From: Puniceicoccaceae bacterium
GTDB taxonomy: Bacteria; Verrucomicrobiota; Verrucomicrobiia; Opitutales; Coraliomargaritaceae
Reading direction: 5' to 3'
Assembly (NCBI GenBank): GCA_017854655.1
Contig: JAFMHF010000012.1
Location: 1-39,261 of the forward strand
DNA length: 39,261 nt
Every line of letters begins with the position of its first letter. Within the stretch, counting starts at the first letter, position 1. Positions 11,396-28,454 of the stretch are shown one piece after another. The notes beneath the pieces are model-generated. The model saw nothing but the letters and a program-made list of their open reading frames with translations, was not told the origin of the DNA and made no database searches. Position numbers and translations under genes: made by a program.

Positions 11396-11446
11396 GGTTA
11401 GGAGGATTTCCCCTCTTAAATATCCCAACACTTGGGGTGCTAACCA
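11396..11446 (+). promoter_or_regulatory. Predicted three-way-junction RNA before rplL
   Basis: Outer stem GGTTAG (11396-11401) pairs with CTAACC (11441-11446). It encloses two hairpins, GAGG/CCTC (11402-11405, 11413-11416) and CCCAA/TTGGG (11425-11429, 11433-11437). The junction sits just before the rplL SD (GAAAGG). It may set the high L12:L10 ratio or be a binding site for an L10-L12 complex. The function is inferred from position only. Confidence 0.5.
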
Positions 11447-11464
11447 ATTGAAAGGTATAACATC

Positions 11465-11845
11465 ATGGCAGATATCACAAAAGAACAAGTAATCGATTTC
11501 CTCTCAGCACAAACAGTGCTTGAAGTGGCAGATCTCGTTAAAACACTCGAAGAGAAGTGGGGCGTAAGCGCTGCTGCTCCTGTCGCTGTTGCCGCTGCAG
11601 GCGGTGCTGCTGCTGCAGAAGCTGTTGAAGAAAAAGACGAATTTGACGTCATCTTCGTAGCTCCTGGCGACAACAAGATCGCTTCGATTAAGGAAGTCCG
11701 CGCTATCACAGGCCTCGGTCTGAAGGAAGCTAAGGACCTCGTTGAAGGTGCACCTAAGCCTGTTAAGGAAGGTGCAACTAAGGACGAAGCAGAAGAGATC
11801 AAGAAGAAGCTCGAAGCTGCAGGCGCTAAGGTCGAATTAAAGTAA
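11465..11845 (+). CDS. rplL: Ribosomal protein L7/L12 (bL12)
   Basis: L12 forms the flexible stalk that recruits translational GTPases and is present in several copies per ribosome. 126 residues: an N-terminal dimerisation helix pair (about 1-33), an Ala/Gly-rich hinge (about 37-55), and the compact C-terminal domain with [26 protein letters not shown] and [21 protein letters not shown] lies 9-10 bases before the ATG. A structured 134-base region separates it from rplJ, and a strong terminator separates it from rpoB. Confidence 0.98.
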   Translation: MADITKEQVIDFLSAQTVLEVADLVKTLEEKWGVSAAAPVAVAAAGGAAAAEAVEEKDEFDVIFVAPGDNKIASIKEVRAITGLGLKEAKDLVEGAPKPVKEGATKDEAEEIKKKLEAAGAKVELK

Positions 11846-11889
11846 TCGGATACCCATTCCAGCTCATATTCAATAGCCCACAATTTTCA

Positions 11890-11938
11890 CAGTTAGGCGA
11901 GCTCATCCAAATCGGGTGAGCCTCGCCTAGCTGTTTTT
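11890..11938 (+). terminator. Intrinsic terminator/attenuator between rplL and rpoB
   Basis: TAGGCGAG (11894-11901) pairs with CTCGCCTA (11922-11929). This continues as CTCATCC/GGGTGAG (11902-11908, 11914-11920) with one bulged C and an AAATC loop, plus outer CAG/CTG. A T5 run follows at 11934-11938, then more T-rich bases. I see no strong promoter between it and rpoB, so read-through probably sets polymerase levels, as at the known rplL-rpoB attenuator of E. coli. Confidence 0.88.
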
Positions 11939-12010
11939 GTCTTTTAGCCGCCCCTAGGTCGGCACATGTTAGTCTCACACTCTTTTTAACCGTCATCGGA
12001 CATCCGCACT

Positions 12011-15799
<3,789 letters not shown>

Positions 15800-15840
15800 G
15801 AGTATCGTTTAAACGCAAATTTCAAAAAAGGTTTTTATTA

Positions 15841-20091
<4,251 letters not shown>

Positions 20092-20109
20092 TCCGTTTCA
20101 ATCCTTTAC

Positions 20110-20141
20110 AGAGGCGGGCGGATCGAATGCCGCTCGCCTCT
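20110..20141 (+). terminator. Hairpin terminator after rpoC
   Basis: AGAGGCGGGCGG (20110-20121) pairs with CCGCTCGCCTCT (20130-20141), with one G-U pair and an 8-base loop. TCTTATCTCTC follows. The T-run is interrupted, but the stem is strong and a promoter-like sequence follows, so this probably ends the rpoBC transcript. Confidence 0.75.
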
Positions 20142-20209
20142 TCTTATCTCTCAATTAAACAATCTTAGAATATCGCCAGTCGGATCGCGAAAAAAACCAA
20201 GAATAATTC

Positions 20210-20237
20210 TTGCACAGCTTTTTCAAAGCGCTACTTT
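20210..20237 (+). promoter_or_regulatory. Putative promoter of rpsL-rpsG-fusA-rpsJ
   Basis: TTGCAC (20210-20215), a 16-base spacer and TACTTT (20232-20237) lie 37 bases before the rpsL start and just after the rpoC terminator. This fits a housekeeping-sigma promoter. It is a motif call only. Confidence 0.45.
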
Positions 20238-20274
20238 CGCCGTCTTTCCCAAAATCCAGCGATTCAAATTTTCA

Positions 20275-20655
20275 ATGCCTACAATTAATCAACTCGTCCG
20301 CAATCCGCGTATTGTGCAGAAGGAGAAGACGAAGTCACCAGCACTTCGCGCTAATCCATTCCGCCGCGGCGTCTGTGTCCAGGTCATGACACGTACACCT
20401 AAAAAGCCGAATTCCGCTATCCGTAAGGTGGCAAAGGTTCGTCTTACTAATGGAATCGAAGTCATCGCTTACATTCCTGATGAAGGTCATAATCTTCAGG
20501 AGCACAGCATCGTCCTCGTTCGCGGTGGTCGTGTGAAGGATCTCCCTGGTGTTCGTTACCACATCGTGCGTGGTACACTTGACTGTGTTGGTGTTGAAAA
20601 ACGCCGCCGTAGCCGTTCTAAATACGGTGTTAAGCGTCCTAAGGACGCTAAGTAA
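20275..20655 (+). CDS. rpsL: Ribosomal protein S12 (uS12)
   Basis: S12 lies at the decoding centre and controls accuracy. 126 residues with [17 protein letters not shown] (41-57) and [11 protein letters not shown] (86-96). The lysines at the usual streptomycin-resistance positions (K44, K88) are unchanged, and Asp89, the RimO methylthiolation site in other bacteria, is present. No SD is seen before the ATG; the upstream bases are A/T-rich. First gene of the str-type cluster; rpsG follows after 27 bases. Confidence 0.98.
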   Translation: MPTINQLVRNPRIVQKEKTKSPALRANPFRRGVCVQVMTRTPKKPNSAIRKVAKVRLTNGIEVIAYIPDEGHNLQEHSIVLVRGGRVKDLPGVRYHIVRGTLDCVGVEKRRRSRSKYGVKRPKDAK

Positions 20656-20682
20656 CGGATTAATCATTAAACGTATTTTATT

Positions 20683-21156
<474 letters not shown>

Positions 21157-21200
21157 TTTCGATTCCTGCTTCGCCCCCTGTTCTTTTCCAGTCCATTTCA

Positions 21201-23348
21201 ATGTCCGCTACTATGTCAGCCAGTGTAAACTCGTCGAAGCGTAAGTTCCCCTTGGAGCATACGCGTAATATCGGCATCGTTGCACATATTGACGCGGGCA
21301 AAACAACCACGACCGAGCGTATCCTCTTCTATACGGGCGTCGTCCACAAGATGGGCGAAGTTCATGAGGGGAGCGCAGTCACGGATTGGATGGATCAAGA
21401 ACGCGAGCGAGGTATTACAATTACCTCCGCCGCAATTTCATGTAACTGGACGAATCAGTGCGGCTCTTTTGCCGGCATTCAGAACCAGATCAATATTATC
21501 GACACCCCGGGACACGTCGATTTCACCGCTGAAGTGGAACGTTCACTTCGCGTGTTAGATGGGGCGGTCGGCGTATTTTGCGCCGTGGCCGGCGTCCAGC
21601 CGCAGTCCGAAACGGTCTGGCGACAAATGACGAAATACAATGTGCCGCGCATTGCATTCGTTAATAAGATGGACCGCACCGGTGCGGACTATTTCGCTGC
21701 AATTGAGACCATGCGTGAGCGTTTGGGCGCCAATGCACACCCGATCTTCATTCCTATTGGAGCTGAAGAAGATTTTAAGGGACTCATCGACCTCGCCTCC
21801 ATGCAGGCGACTATTTATGATTCAGCCGATGAGTCTGGTATGACAGTTGAGGTGTCTGACATTCCAGCCGACTATGTCGATCAAGCAGCTGAGTATCGCG
21901 AAAAGCTGATTGAAGCACTCGCTGACTTTGACGAAGCTCTAGCTGATAAATATCTCGGAGGTGAAGAGCTGACTGCCGACGATGTTCGCGCGGCGATTCG
22001 CATTGCAACAATCTCGCTCGATTTCTGTGGCGTCATGCCAGGGAGTGCGTTCAAGAACAAGGGTGTTCAATCTGTGCTCGAGTCGGTCGTTAACTATTTA
22101 CCATCGCCGCTGGATGTGCCGCCGATGGAAGGCGAAGACTCGAAGGGGCGTCCCGTTGAGATCAAACCAGACGACAATGCAAAGCTTACTGGCCTTGCGT
22201 TTAAGCTGATGAATGACGGTTTCGTTGGTAAGCTCGTATTTTTCCGTGTGTACTCTGGCTCAATTTCTAAAGGTTCTGTGCTGCACAATTCGCGTACAGG
22301 TAAGGTCGAGCGTATTTCTCGTCTACTCGTCATGAAGGCGGATGCCCGCGAAGATATCGACACGGCCTACTCCGGCGACATTTGTGCGCTGGTCGGTGCG
22401 CGCGATGTGGTGACCGGTGATACACTTTGTGCCAAGGGGTATGATGTTCGCATTGAGCCACCCACATTTCCTGAGCCAGTGATCTCGATGTCCATCGAGC
22501 CAAAGACCACTGCCGATCAAGAGAAGATGGCGCTCGGTCTCCAACGCCTAGCCGAAGAAGACCCGACGTTTGTTGTCAGCTCCGATGAAGAAACCGGTCA
22601 GACTTTGATCGCTGGTATGGGCGAGTTGCACCTCGAAATTATCAGAGACCGCTTGTTTCGCGAATTCAAGGTCGGTGCCGAAGCCGGCCGTCCGCAGATT
22701 GCTTACCGCGAAACGATTACCGCCAACGCGGAAGGGGATGGCAAATTCGTCCGCCAGTCTGGGGGCAAAGGACAGTATGGCCACGTCCGGATAAAGGTCG
22801 AACCGCTAGAGCGCGGCGCCGGTGTTGAAGTGGTCGACAAAACAGTTGGTGGCGTCATTCCCAAAGAGTTTATCAAACCAGCAATGGATGGCATTAAAGA
22901 AGCAACATGCAATGGCACTGTCGCTGGCTATCCAGTGGTGGATATCAAAATCACACTTTTCGACGGTTCATTTCATGAAGTCGATTCCTCTGAAATCGCC
23001 TTCAAAATGGCGGGCATTTTTGCTTTCCGTGAAGCGATGCTTGCTGCTGCTCCAATCTTGTTGGAGCCGCTCATGCATGTGGAGGTTGAAACACCTGAGG
23101 ATTATCAGGGTGACATTATGGGCGACTTGAATCGCCGCCGCGGGCAGATCCAGAAAATCAATGCGAAGCCCTCGTTTATATCAATTTCTGCCCTCGTTCC
23201 TCTCGTGGAAATGTTCGGCTATTCGACAATCATGCGTTCATTGAGCAAAGGCCGGGCTTCCTTTAGTATGGAGCCCGAGCGTTTTGAAGAAGTGCCGTCG
23301 AACGTAGTGAATACAATTCTAGAAACCTCAACTCGCGGCAGATACTAG
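21201..23348 (+). CDS. fusA: Elongation factor G
   Basis: EF-G drives translocation and, with RRF, ribosome recycling. 715 residues with AHIDAGKTT (28-36), an intact switch I ERGITITS (68-75), DTPGH (100-104) and NKMD (154-157). Domains II-V follow, with the [10 protein letters not shown] domain-IV block near 520. A short insertion with two Gly/Asn-rich turns lies just before DTPGH. A second Met at residue 5 (21213) is an alternative start. tuf does not follow here as it does in many bacteria; rpsJ comes after 101 bases. Confidence 0.97.
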   Translation: MSATMSASVNSSKRKFPLEHTRNIGIVAHIDAGKTTTTERILFYTGVVHKMGEVHEGSAVTDWMDQERERGITITSAAISCNWTNQCGSFAGIQNQINIIDTPGHVDFTAEVERSLRVLDGAVGVFCAVAGVQPQSETVWRQMTKYNVPRIAFVNKMDRTGADYFAAIETMRERLGANAHPIFIPIGAEEDFKGLIDLASMQATIYDSADESGMTVEVSDIPADYVDQAAEYREKLIEALADFDEALADKYLGGEELTADDVRAAIRIATISLDFCGVMPGSAFKNKGVQSVLESVVNYLPSPLDVPPMEGEDSKGRPVEIKPDDNAKLTGLAFKLMNDGFVGKLVFFRVYSGSISKGSVLHNSRTGKVERISRLLVMKADAREDIDTAYSGDICALVGARDVVTGDTLCAKGYDVRIEPPTFPEPVISMSIEPKTTADQEKMALGLQRLAEEDPTFVVSSDEETGQTLIAGMGELHLEIIRDRLFREFKVGAEAGRPQIAYRETITANAEGDGKFVRQSGGKGQYGHVRIKVEPLERGAGVEVVDKTVGGVIPKEFIKPAMDGIKEATCNGTVAGYPVVDIKITLFDGSFHEVDSSEIAFKMAGIFAFREAMLAAAPILLEPLMHVEVETPEDYQGDIMGDLNRRRGQIQKINAKPSFISISALVPLVEMFGYSTIMRSLSKGRASFSMEPERFEEVPSNVVNTILETSTRGRY

Positions 23349-23449
23349 CCGTAGGTGTCTTCGTCTCAATCTTACTCGTAAATCTTCTCTTAATCTTCCG
23401 CCGTTTTTTTTAACATCACATAAGTAAAAATCTAAACCAAATACAATAA

Positions 23450-23758
23450 ATGAGCTCACCACGTATCCGTATCCGCCTCAAAGGCTTCGATTATCGCGTC
23501 ATCGACCAGTCTGCAACAGACATCGTTGAAACAGCAAAGCGCTCAGGCGCACGCGTTTCCGGCCCTGTGCCGCTTCCGACTCACATCGGCAAGCTCACAG
23601 TGAACCGTTCGCCGCACGTTAACAAAAAGTCTATGGACCAATTCGAAGTCCGCACACACAAGCGCTTGATCGACATCATCGAACCTACAGCAGCCACAGT
23701 GGACGAGCTCAAGAAGCTCAACCTCCCAGCGGGTGTTGATATTTCGATCAACGTTTAG
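23450..23758 (+). CDS. rpsJ: Ribosomal protein S10 (uS10, NusE)
   Basis: S10 is a 30S head protein and also the NusE antitermination partner of NusB and NusG. 102 residues with [27 protein letters not shown] and [10 protein letters not shown], the [21 protein letters not shown] block, and the VDI-S-I-NV end. The start is preceded by an A-rich stretch without SD. Unusually for this gene, an intrinsic terminator follows at 23783 and rplC starts over 500 bases later. rpsJ therefore belongs to the fusA transcript here and not to an S10 operon. Confidence 0.98.
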   Translation: MSSPRIRIRLKGFDYRVIDQSATDIVETAKRSGARVSGPVPLPTHIGKLTVNRSPHVNKKSMDQFEVRTHKRLIDIIEPTAATVDELKKLNLPAGVDISINV

Positions 23759-23782
23759 TTAATTCGCTGAATTTTTCAAAAG

Positions 23783-23812
23783 CCCGCCACTCGCAAGAGT
23801 CGCGGGTTTTTT
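23783..23812 (+). terminator. Intrinsic terminator after rpsJ
   Basis: CCCGC (23783-23787) pairs with GCGGG (23802-23806), and inside it ACTC pairs with GAGT around a GCAA loop, with one C-C mismatch. T6 follows immediately (23807-23812). A textbook Rho-independent terminator. Confidence 0.92.
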
Positions 23813-24062
23813 CATGTATACTGGCAATCTTTAGTAAATGAGCACGTTCTGGGCTCTGAGAATGTAGCGCGAGCGAGTGTTTGTCGGATGAGGCCGCATT
23901 TATGCTGCGGGATCTGCGCGCGCGCGTGGTCGTAGACCTTCGTCGTTATATTTGCAGAAGTATCCTTACCGAACTTTTCGTAGCAGGGAATAGGTCGGTG
24001 ATAACACGAAGTCTTAGGATGTTTCGTGTGGATCTACTTAAAAGTCGACAGCACATATGTGG

Positions 24063-24093
24063 GCCCCGAATTTTCGCGGACTTTCGGGCTTTT
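24063..24093 (+). terminator. Terminator-like hairpin carrying the 16-mer shared with the tuf promoter region
   Basis: CCCGAA (24065-24070) pairs with TTCGGG (24083-24088) around a 12-base loop. With one bulge the stem reaches 24063/24089. TTTT follows. The loop and arms contain the 16-mer also seen at 7236-7251. It could end an unannotated transcript before the rplC promoter. Confidence 0.45.
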
Positions 24094-24147
24094 AAGTATT
24101 AAAAGTACAGAGCTCTAAGAAATAATGCATTTTTTCTAAATAGGGGG

Positions 24148-24176
24148 TTGACGGGGCTGGGATTTAACTCTTTTTT
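24148..24176 (+). promoter_or_regulatory. Putative promoter of the rplC operon
   Basis: TTGACG (24148-24153), then a 17-base spacer to TTTTTT (24171-24176). The -10 is poor, but the -35 context TTGACGGG matches that before tRNA-Thr/tuf. T/A-rich DNA lies upstream. A start near 24183 would give a leader of about 95 bases. Confidence 0.45.
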
Positions 24177-24231
24177 CCGTCGCTCGCTTCCCATTTGAGG
24201 CGATAAATCACATTTTATTTTAACCACTAAC

Positions 24232-24267
24232 GCAGGTCTCGCAAACGGAGCATTCCGCTCCACCTGC
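24232..24267 (+). promoter_or_regulatory. Structured mRNA leader of rplC, possible r-protein autoregulatory site
   Basis: GCAGGT (24232-24237) pairs with ACCTGC (24262-24267). Inside it, GGAGC (24247-24251) pairs with GCTCC (24257-24261), leaving a one-sided 9-base internal loop CTCGCAAAC. The outer stem ends 11 bases before the rplC ATG, and no free SD is present. L4, encoded next, is the leader-binding repressor of the S10 operon in E. coli, so an analogous role is plausible but unproven. Confidence 0.55.
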
Positions 24268-24278
24268 CTATTAGTATT

Positions 24279-24923
24279 ATGAACATAGCCCTACTTGGTA
24301 AAAAGATAGGTATGACGCAGGTATTCGACGATGCAAATCGTTTGATCCCTGTCACTGTCATCGAAGCAGGTCCTTGCCCGGTCACACAGGTCAAGTCGAC
24401 TGAGAAGGACGGATATGATGCCATTCAAATTGGCTTCCGTCAGCAAAAGGAGCACCGCCTGACTAAGGCTGCTCTTGGACACTTCAAAAAAGCTGGAGTT
24501 GAGCCGGTTGCAGAGCTCAGCGAGTTCCGCACTAATGGTGACACAGAAATCAACCTCGGCGATGTGCTGACAGTTGAGCACTTTGAAGCTGGCCAGAAAA
24601 TCGATGTTATTGCGACAACTAAGGGACGTGGTTTCCAAGGTGTTGTGAAGCGCTACGGTTTTGCTGGTGGTCCTGCATCTCACGGTTCCATGTTCCACCG
24701 TCGTGGTGGTTCTTATGGTATGTGTCAGTGGCCCGGCCACGTTATCAAGGGTAAGAAAATGCCAGGTCACATGGGTGATGTTTCGCGCACTGTTCAAAAC
24801 CTTGAAGTTGTTAAAGTGATTGCCGATAAGAATCTGATCCTTGTTAAAGGCAGCATTCCTGGCTCACGTGGTGGCCTTGTCACCGTCCGCACTGCGATTA
24901 AAACAAAAGCCAATAAGGCGTAA
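24279..24923 (+). CDS. rplC: Ribosomal protein L3 (uL3)
   Basis: L3 is an early 50S assembly protein reaching the peptidyl transferase centre. 214 residues: LLGKKIGMTQVFD start, TKGRGFQGVVKRYGF, and the GGPASHGSMFHRRGGSYG loop followed by GKKMPGHMGD. It is the first gene of its transcript here because rpsJ is split off. rplD follows after 18 bases. The start is preceded by a hairpin and has no SD. Confidence 0.98.
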   Translation: MNIALLGKKIGMTQVFDDANRLIPVTVIEAGPCPVTQVKSTEKDGYDAIQIGFRQQKEHRLTKAALGHFKKAGVEPVAELSEFRTNGDTEINLGDVLTVEHFEAGQKIDVIATTKGRGFQGVVKRYGFAGGPASHGSMFHRRGGSYGMCQWPGHVIKGKKMPGHMGDVSRTVQNLEVVKVIADKNLILVKGSIPGSRGGLVTVRTAIKTKANKA

Positions 24924-24941
24924 TCGAAGGGACATACTAAG

Positions 24942-25577
24942 ATGAAACTTAATGTATACACAGCTGACGGGACTAAGAGCGAAGAGAAAGAATTCTCAGC
25001 GTTTCCCGCTTTCACCGACGATAAGGGCATCGCTGCTCTTCGTCAGGTAGTCATCGCACACCAAGCGAATCTTCGCCAAGGCAATGCTTGCACCAAGACA
25101 CGCGCTGAAGTGAGTGGCTCTGGTAAGAAGCTTTTCCGTCAAAAGGGAAGTGGTACCGCTCGTCAGGGCTCACGCCGAGTTCCACATCAACGCCATGGTG
25201 GTGTTGCGCATGGACCAAAGCCTCGCGACTACTCGCAAAAGATTAACACCAAGATGAAGGCACTTGCTTTCAGACGTGCGCTTTTTAATCGCGCAACAGA
25301 CGGTGGTATTTCTGTAATCGAAGCGTTCGAAGTTAAAGAGCCTAAGACTAAGCTTTTCGACAAGGTGCTCACTGCTGTGCTACCTAAGCGCGGTAAGGTT
25401 TTGATTATTGACGATGCTTTTGAAACTAATGCTGCACTGGCTGCTCGCAACATCGATGGACTTTCCCTCGCTGAAGCAGGTAACCTCAGCACTCTCGATG
25501 TTGTCCGCTACCGCCACATTATTGTGAGCGCTAAGGGCATCGAAACTATCATCGCTCGCGCAAACGGAAGTAAGTAA
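24942..25577 (+). CDS. rplD: Ribosomal protein L4 (uL4)
   Basis: L4 lines the polypeptide exit tunnel and in E. coli also represses its operon. 211 residues with the tunnel-loop block TRAEVSGSGKKLFRQKGSGTARQGSRR, then PKPRDYSQKINTKMKALAFRRAL, and the C-terminal VDDAF/LSTLDVVRY-type core. AAGGGA about 10 bases before the ATG serves as SD. Its TAA shares its last base with the rplW ATG (TAATG), indicating coupled translation. Confidence 0.98.
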   Translation: MKLNVYTADGTKSEEKEFSAFPAFTDDKGIAALRQVVIAHQANLRQGNACTKTRAEVSGSGKKLFRQKGSGTARQGSRRVPHQRHGGVAHGPKPRDYSQKINTKMKALAFRRALFNRATDGGISVIEAFEVKEPKTKLFDKVLTAVLPKRGKVLIIDDAFETNAALAARNIDGLSLAEAGNLSTLDVVRYRHIIVSAKGIETIIARANGSK

Positions 25578-25867
25578 TGATTATTGCAAATACAATTCTA
25601 CGCGAATTCCGCGTTACTGAGAAAGCAGCAAATCTTGCCGCTAACTTGAACCAATACACTTTCGAAGTAAACCCTCGCGCAAACCGCAAGGAAGTCGCTC
25701 GTGCAGTGGAGAAGGTATTCAACGTATCAGTAACCAAAGTAAACATTCTTAACAGAAAGCCTAAAGCTAAGACAGACCGCTCACGTGGTGGTCGTCCTGG
25801 CACTAAAGGTGGCCTGAAAAAGGCCATTGTTAGCCTTAAGGAAGGAGATAAGATCGAACTCGTCTAA
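25577..25867 (+). CDS. rplW: Ribosomal protein L23 (uL23)
   Basis: L23 sits at the tunnel exit and is the docking site for SRP and trigger factor. 96 residues: ILREFRVTEKAANLAANLNQYTFEV, NRKEVARAVEKVFNVSVTKVN and an RGGRPGTKGGLKKAIV loop with the usual acidic end. It overlaps rplD by one base. GTAAGTA precedes the start, so reinitiation is the likely mode. Confidence 0.97.
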   Translation: MIIANTILREFRVTEKAANLAANLNQYTFEVNPRANRKEVARAVEKVFNVSVTKVNILNRKPKAKTDRSRGGRPGTKGGLKKAIVSLKEGDKIELV

Positions 25868-25888
25868 GACGAAAGAGACCTAAATATC

Positions 25889-26737
25889 ATGGCACTCGTA
25901 AAATCCAGACCTTTGACTCCAGGCACTCGTTTCCTTATCAGAAACAAGGCGGACGTCTCCAAGAAAAAGCCTGAGCGTCAGCTCACGACTTACAACCACA
26001 AGAAGAAGGGGCGTAATTGCTACGGCCGTATCACTTCTCGTCGTCGTGGTGGTGGTCACAAGCGCGCTTACCGCATCATCGACTTCCGTCGCGATAAGTT
26101 GGACATACCAGCAAACGTGCAGGCGATCGAGTATGATCCGAATCGTACCGCTAACATTGCTCTCCTCGCTTATGCGGATGGTGAAAAGCGCTACATCCTC
26201 GCACCTCGCGGTGTGAAGGCTGGCGACAAGCTCATCAACTCGAGCGTTCGCGTCGAGTTCTCACCAGGTTTCAGCATGCCTCTAGCAGTGATCCCGCCTG
26301 CAACCAAGATTCACGCAATCGAATTGCACCCAGGCCGTGGCGCTCAAATCGCCCGCTCTGCTGGTCAATCCGCTCAGCTTGTTTCGATTGATGGCGATCG
26401 TGCGACTGTGAAGATGCCTTCCGGTGAAATTCGTTTTCTCAACTCTCGTTGCCGTGCAACGATCGGTGAGGTCGGCAATCACGAGCACAGCGGACAAAGC
26501 CTCGGCAAGGCGGGTCGTAATCGCTGGCTCGGGCGTCGTCCACGGGTTCGTGGTGTTGCGATGAATCCTGTCGATCACCCTATGGGTGGTGGTGAAGGCC
26601 GCACCTCTGGTGGTGGTCACCCACAGTCTCCTTGGGGCCAGCTCTCTAAGGGATTCCCGACTCGTAAGAAGTCCAATCCAACTAATTCGCAGATTCTCGT
26701 TCGCCGTAACGGTCGTCAGCTCAAGAAAAAAAAGTAA
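25889..26737 (+). CDS. rplB: Ribosomal protein L2 (uL2)
   Basis: L2 is needed for subunit joining and lies near the peptidyl transferase centre. 282 residues with NHKKKGRNCYGRITSRRRGGGHKRAYR, LHPGRGAQIARSAGQSAQL and GRRPRVRGVAMNPVDHPMGGGEG. The catalytically implicated Asp-His pair is kept. The following P-H of most bacteria is P-M here. A lysine-rich C-terminus (KKKK) is encoded by an A-run. rplW lies 21 bases upstream and rpsS 12 downstream. Confidence 0.98.
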   Translation: MALVKSRPLTPGTRFLIRNKADVSKKKPERQLTTYNHKKKGRNCYGRITSRRRGGGHKRAYRIIDFRRDKLDIPANVQAIEYDPNRTANIALLAYADGEKRYILAPRGVKAGDKLINSSVRVEFSPGFSMPLAVIPPATKIHAIELHPGRGAQIARSAGQSAQLVSIDGDRATVKMPSGEIRFLNSRCRATIGEVGNHEHSGQSLGKAGRNRWLGRRPRVRGVAMNPVDHPMGGGEGRTSGGGHPQSPWGQLSKGFPTRKKSNPTNSQILVRRNGRQLKKKK

Positions 26738-26749
26738 ACTCTCTTAGCT

Positions 26750-27016
26750 ATGTCTCGTTCAATTAAAAAAGGTTTCTTTGTAGATCCGCATCTTGCCAAA
26801 AAGGTAACTGCGGCTCAGGCCAACAACGATCGCAAGCCGATCCAAACTTGGTCTCGTCGTTCGACGATTACTCCTGACTTCGTCGGTCTCAACCTCAACG
26901 TCCACAATGGTCGCAGTTTTCTGCCCGTTTATGTGACTGAGAATATGGTTGGCCACAAACTCGGAGAGTTCTCGCCAACTCGTACGTTCAAGGGCCACCA
27001 AGCCTCCGGCAAATAA
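26750..27016 (+). CDS. rpsS: Ribosomal protein S19 (uS19)
   Basis: S19 pairs with S13 in the 30S head and contacts A-site tRNA. 88 residues, standard: [60 protein letters not shown]. No clear SD; TAGCT precedes the ATG. Normally rplV would follow directly, but here an exported protein gene begins after 19 bases. Confidence 0.98.
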   Translation: MSRSIKKGFFVDPHLAKKVTAAQANNDRKPIQTWSRRSTITPDFVGLNLNVHNGRSFLPVYVTENMVGHKLGEFSPTRTFKGHQASGK

Positions 27017-27035
27017 GTAAACCTCTTATTACGTA

Positions 27036-27410
27036 ATGCACCTTTTGTCCACACAACATCACTCAAAGCTCGCTTGCTTGTTCCTTTTCGGAGCACTAGT
27101 TGCCGGTAGCGTTGTGCGTGCGGAAGTTCCCACTTTCGTCAAAGAGTCGATCTACAGCCCGAACGCAGCTACTGTCTCGACAGTAGCACCTGCCCTTGCC
27201 GCAGACGTCGTCATTCTTGACGGCGGACTTGAGCAAGGCATGCGCCTCGGAATGGTATGCCGCGTATCTCGCGGCGCGCAATCGATCGGCGAATTGATTA
27301 TTATCGAATCTAGAAGCGACCGCTCCGCAGGACTTATCCTTGGACTGGTCGACGACTCCACCATTCAAGCGGGAGACATTGCCCGCGTAAAAACACTTCA
27401 AAACAGCTGA
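27036..27410 (+). CDS. Uncharacterised exported protein embedded in the S10 operon
   Basis: 124 residues, not a ribosomal protein. The N-terminus has His/Lys followed by a hydrophobic stretch and an A-x-A-like site (SVVRA, cleavage after residue 29), a clear Sec signal. The mature part is about 95 residues. Residues 57-118 (DVVILDGGLEQGMRLGMVC onward, ending IQAGDIARV) alternate hydrophobic strands around a GLxxGMRxGM turn. They recall the small beta-barrel modules at the C-terminus of FlgT- and MreC-like proteins, a weak resemblance only. One Cys (75) remains after cleavage. The gene starts 19 bases after rpsS and stops 5 bases before rplV, with codon use like its neighbours. It must be cotranscribed with ribosomal genes. 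Function unknown. Confidence 0.85.
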   Translation: MHLLSTQHHSKLACLFLFGALVAGSVVRAEVPTFVKESIYSPNAATVSTVAPALAADVVILDGGLEQGMRLGMVCRVSRGAQSIGELIIIESRSDRSAGLILGLVDDSTIQAGDIARVKTLQNS

Positions 27411-27415
27411 ATCTC

Positions 27416-27751
27416 ATGCAGGTCCAAGCCTATACCAAATACGCCCGTATGTCGCCCCGCAAGGTGCGCGATATCACTCGTGCCATCCAAGGCCGTAATG
27501 CTGCCGAAGCAGTCGAAATCTTGCGCTTTATTCCGCGCAAGTCAGCTCGTCTCGTTAGCAAAACGCTTCAGTCGGCAATCGCCAACGCGGAAAACAATAA
27601 TAACCTATCATCGGATGCCCTCACAGTTGAGTCTGCAGTCGTTGAACAAGGTCCAACGTTCAAGCGTTTTCGCCCCGCAGCTCGCGGTTCCGCGCATCCT
27701 TACAAAAAGGCCACTAGCAATATCCGTATCGTCCTCACAGACGAAGCCTAA
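27416..27751 (+). CDS. rplV: Ribosomal protein L22 (uL22)
   Basis: L22 has a globular part at the subunit surface and a hairpin lining the exit tunnel. 111 residues with AYTKYARMSPRKVRDITRAIQG, a VSKTLQSAIANAENN helix and the basic hairpin PTFKRFRPAARGSAHPYKKATSNIRI. The start lies 5 bases after the stop of the embedded exported-protein gene, so its translation probably depends on ribosomes finishing that gene. rpsC follows after 23 bases. Confidence 0.98.
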   Translation: MQVQAYTKYARMSPRKVRDITRAIQGRNAAEAVEILRFIPRKSARLVSKTLQSAIANAENNNNLSSDALTVESAVVEQGPTFKRFRPAARGSAHPYKKATSNIRIVLTDEA

Positions 27752-27774
27752 GTTAACACGACACCGATTTTATT

Positions 27775-28407
<633 letters not shown>

Positions 28408-28454
28408 TTCACACGTCATCCACGACACTTTTAATCAATTAAACTGAGCGAACC

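Larger units (their letters stand above)
23813..24278 (+). other. 466-base regulatory gap between rpsJ and rplC
   Basis: No convincing gene. A 73-codon frame at 23881-24102 has no SD, and its composition does not look coding. The gap holds a terminator-like hairpin (24063-24093), a TTGACG element (24148) and a hairpin leader (24232-24267). A C/G-alternating patch lies near 23918-23928. A small RNA upstream of 24093 cannot be excluded. Confidence 0.6.

Noticed and set aside
23881-24102. 73-codon frame in the rpsJ-rplC gap
   Set aside because: No SD, irregular composition, and it runs into the terminator-like hairpin at 24063; no family resemblance.
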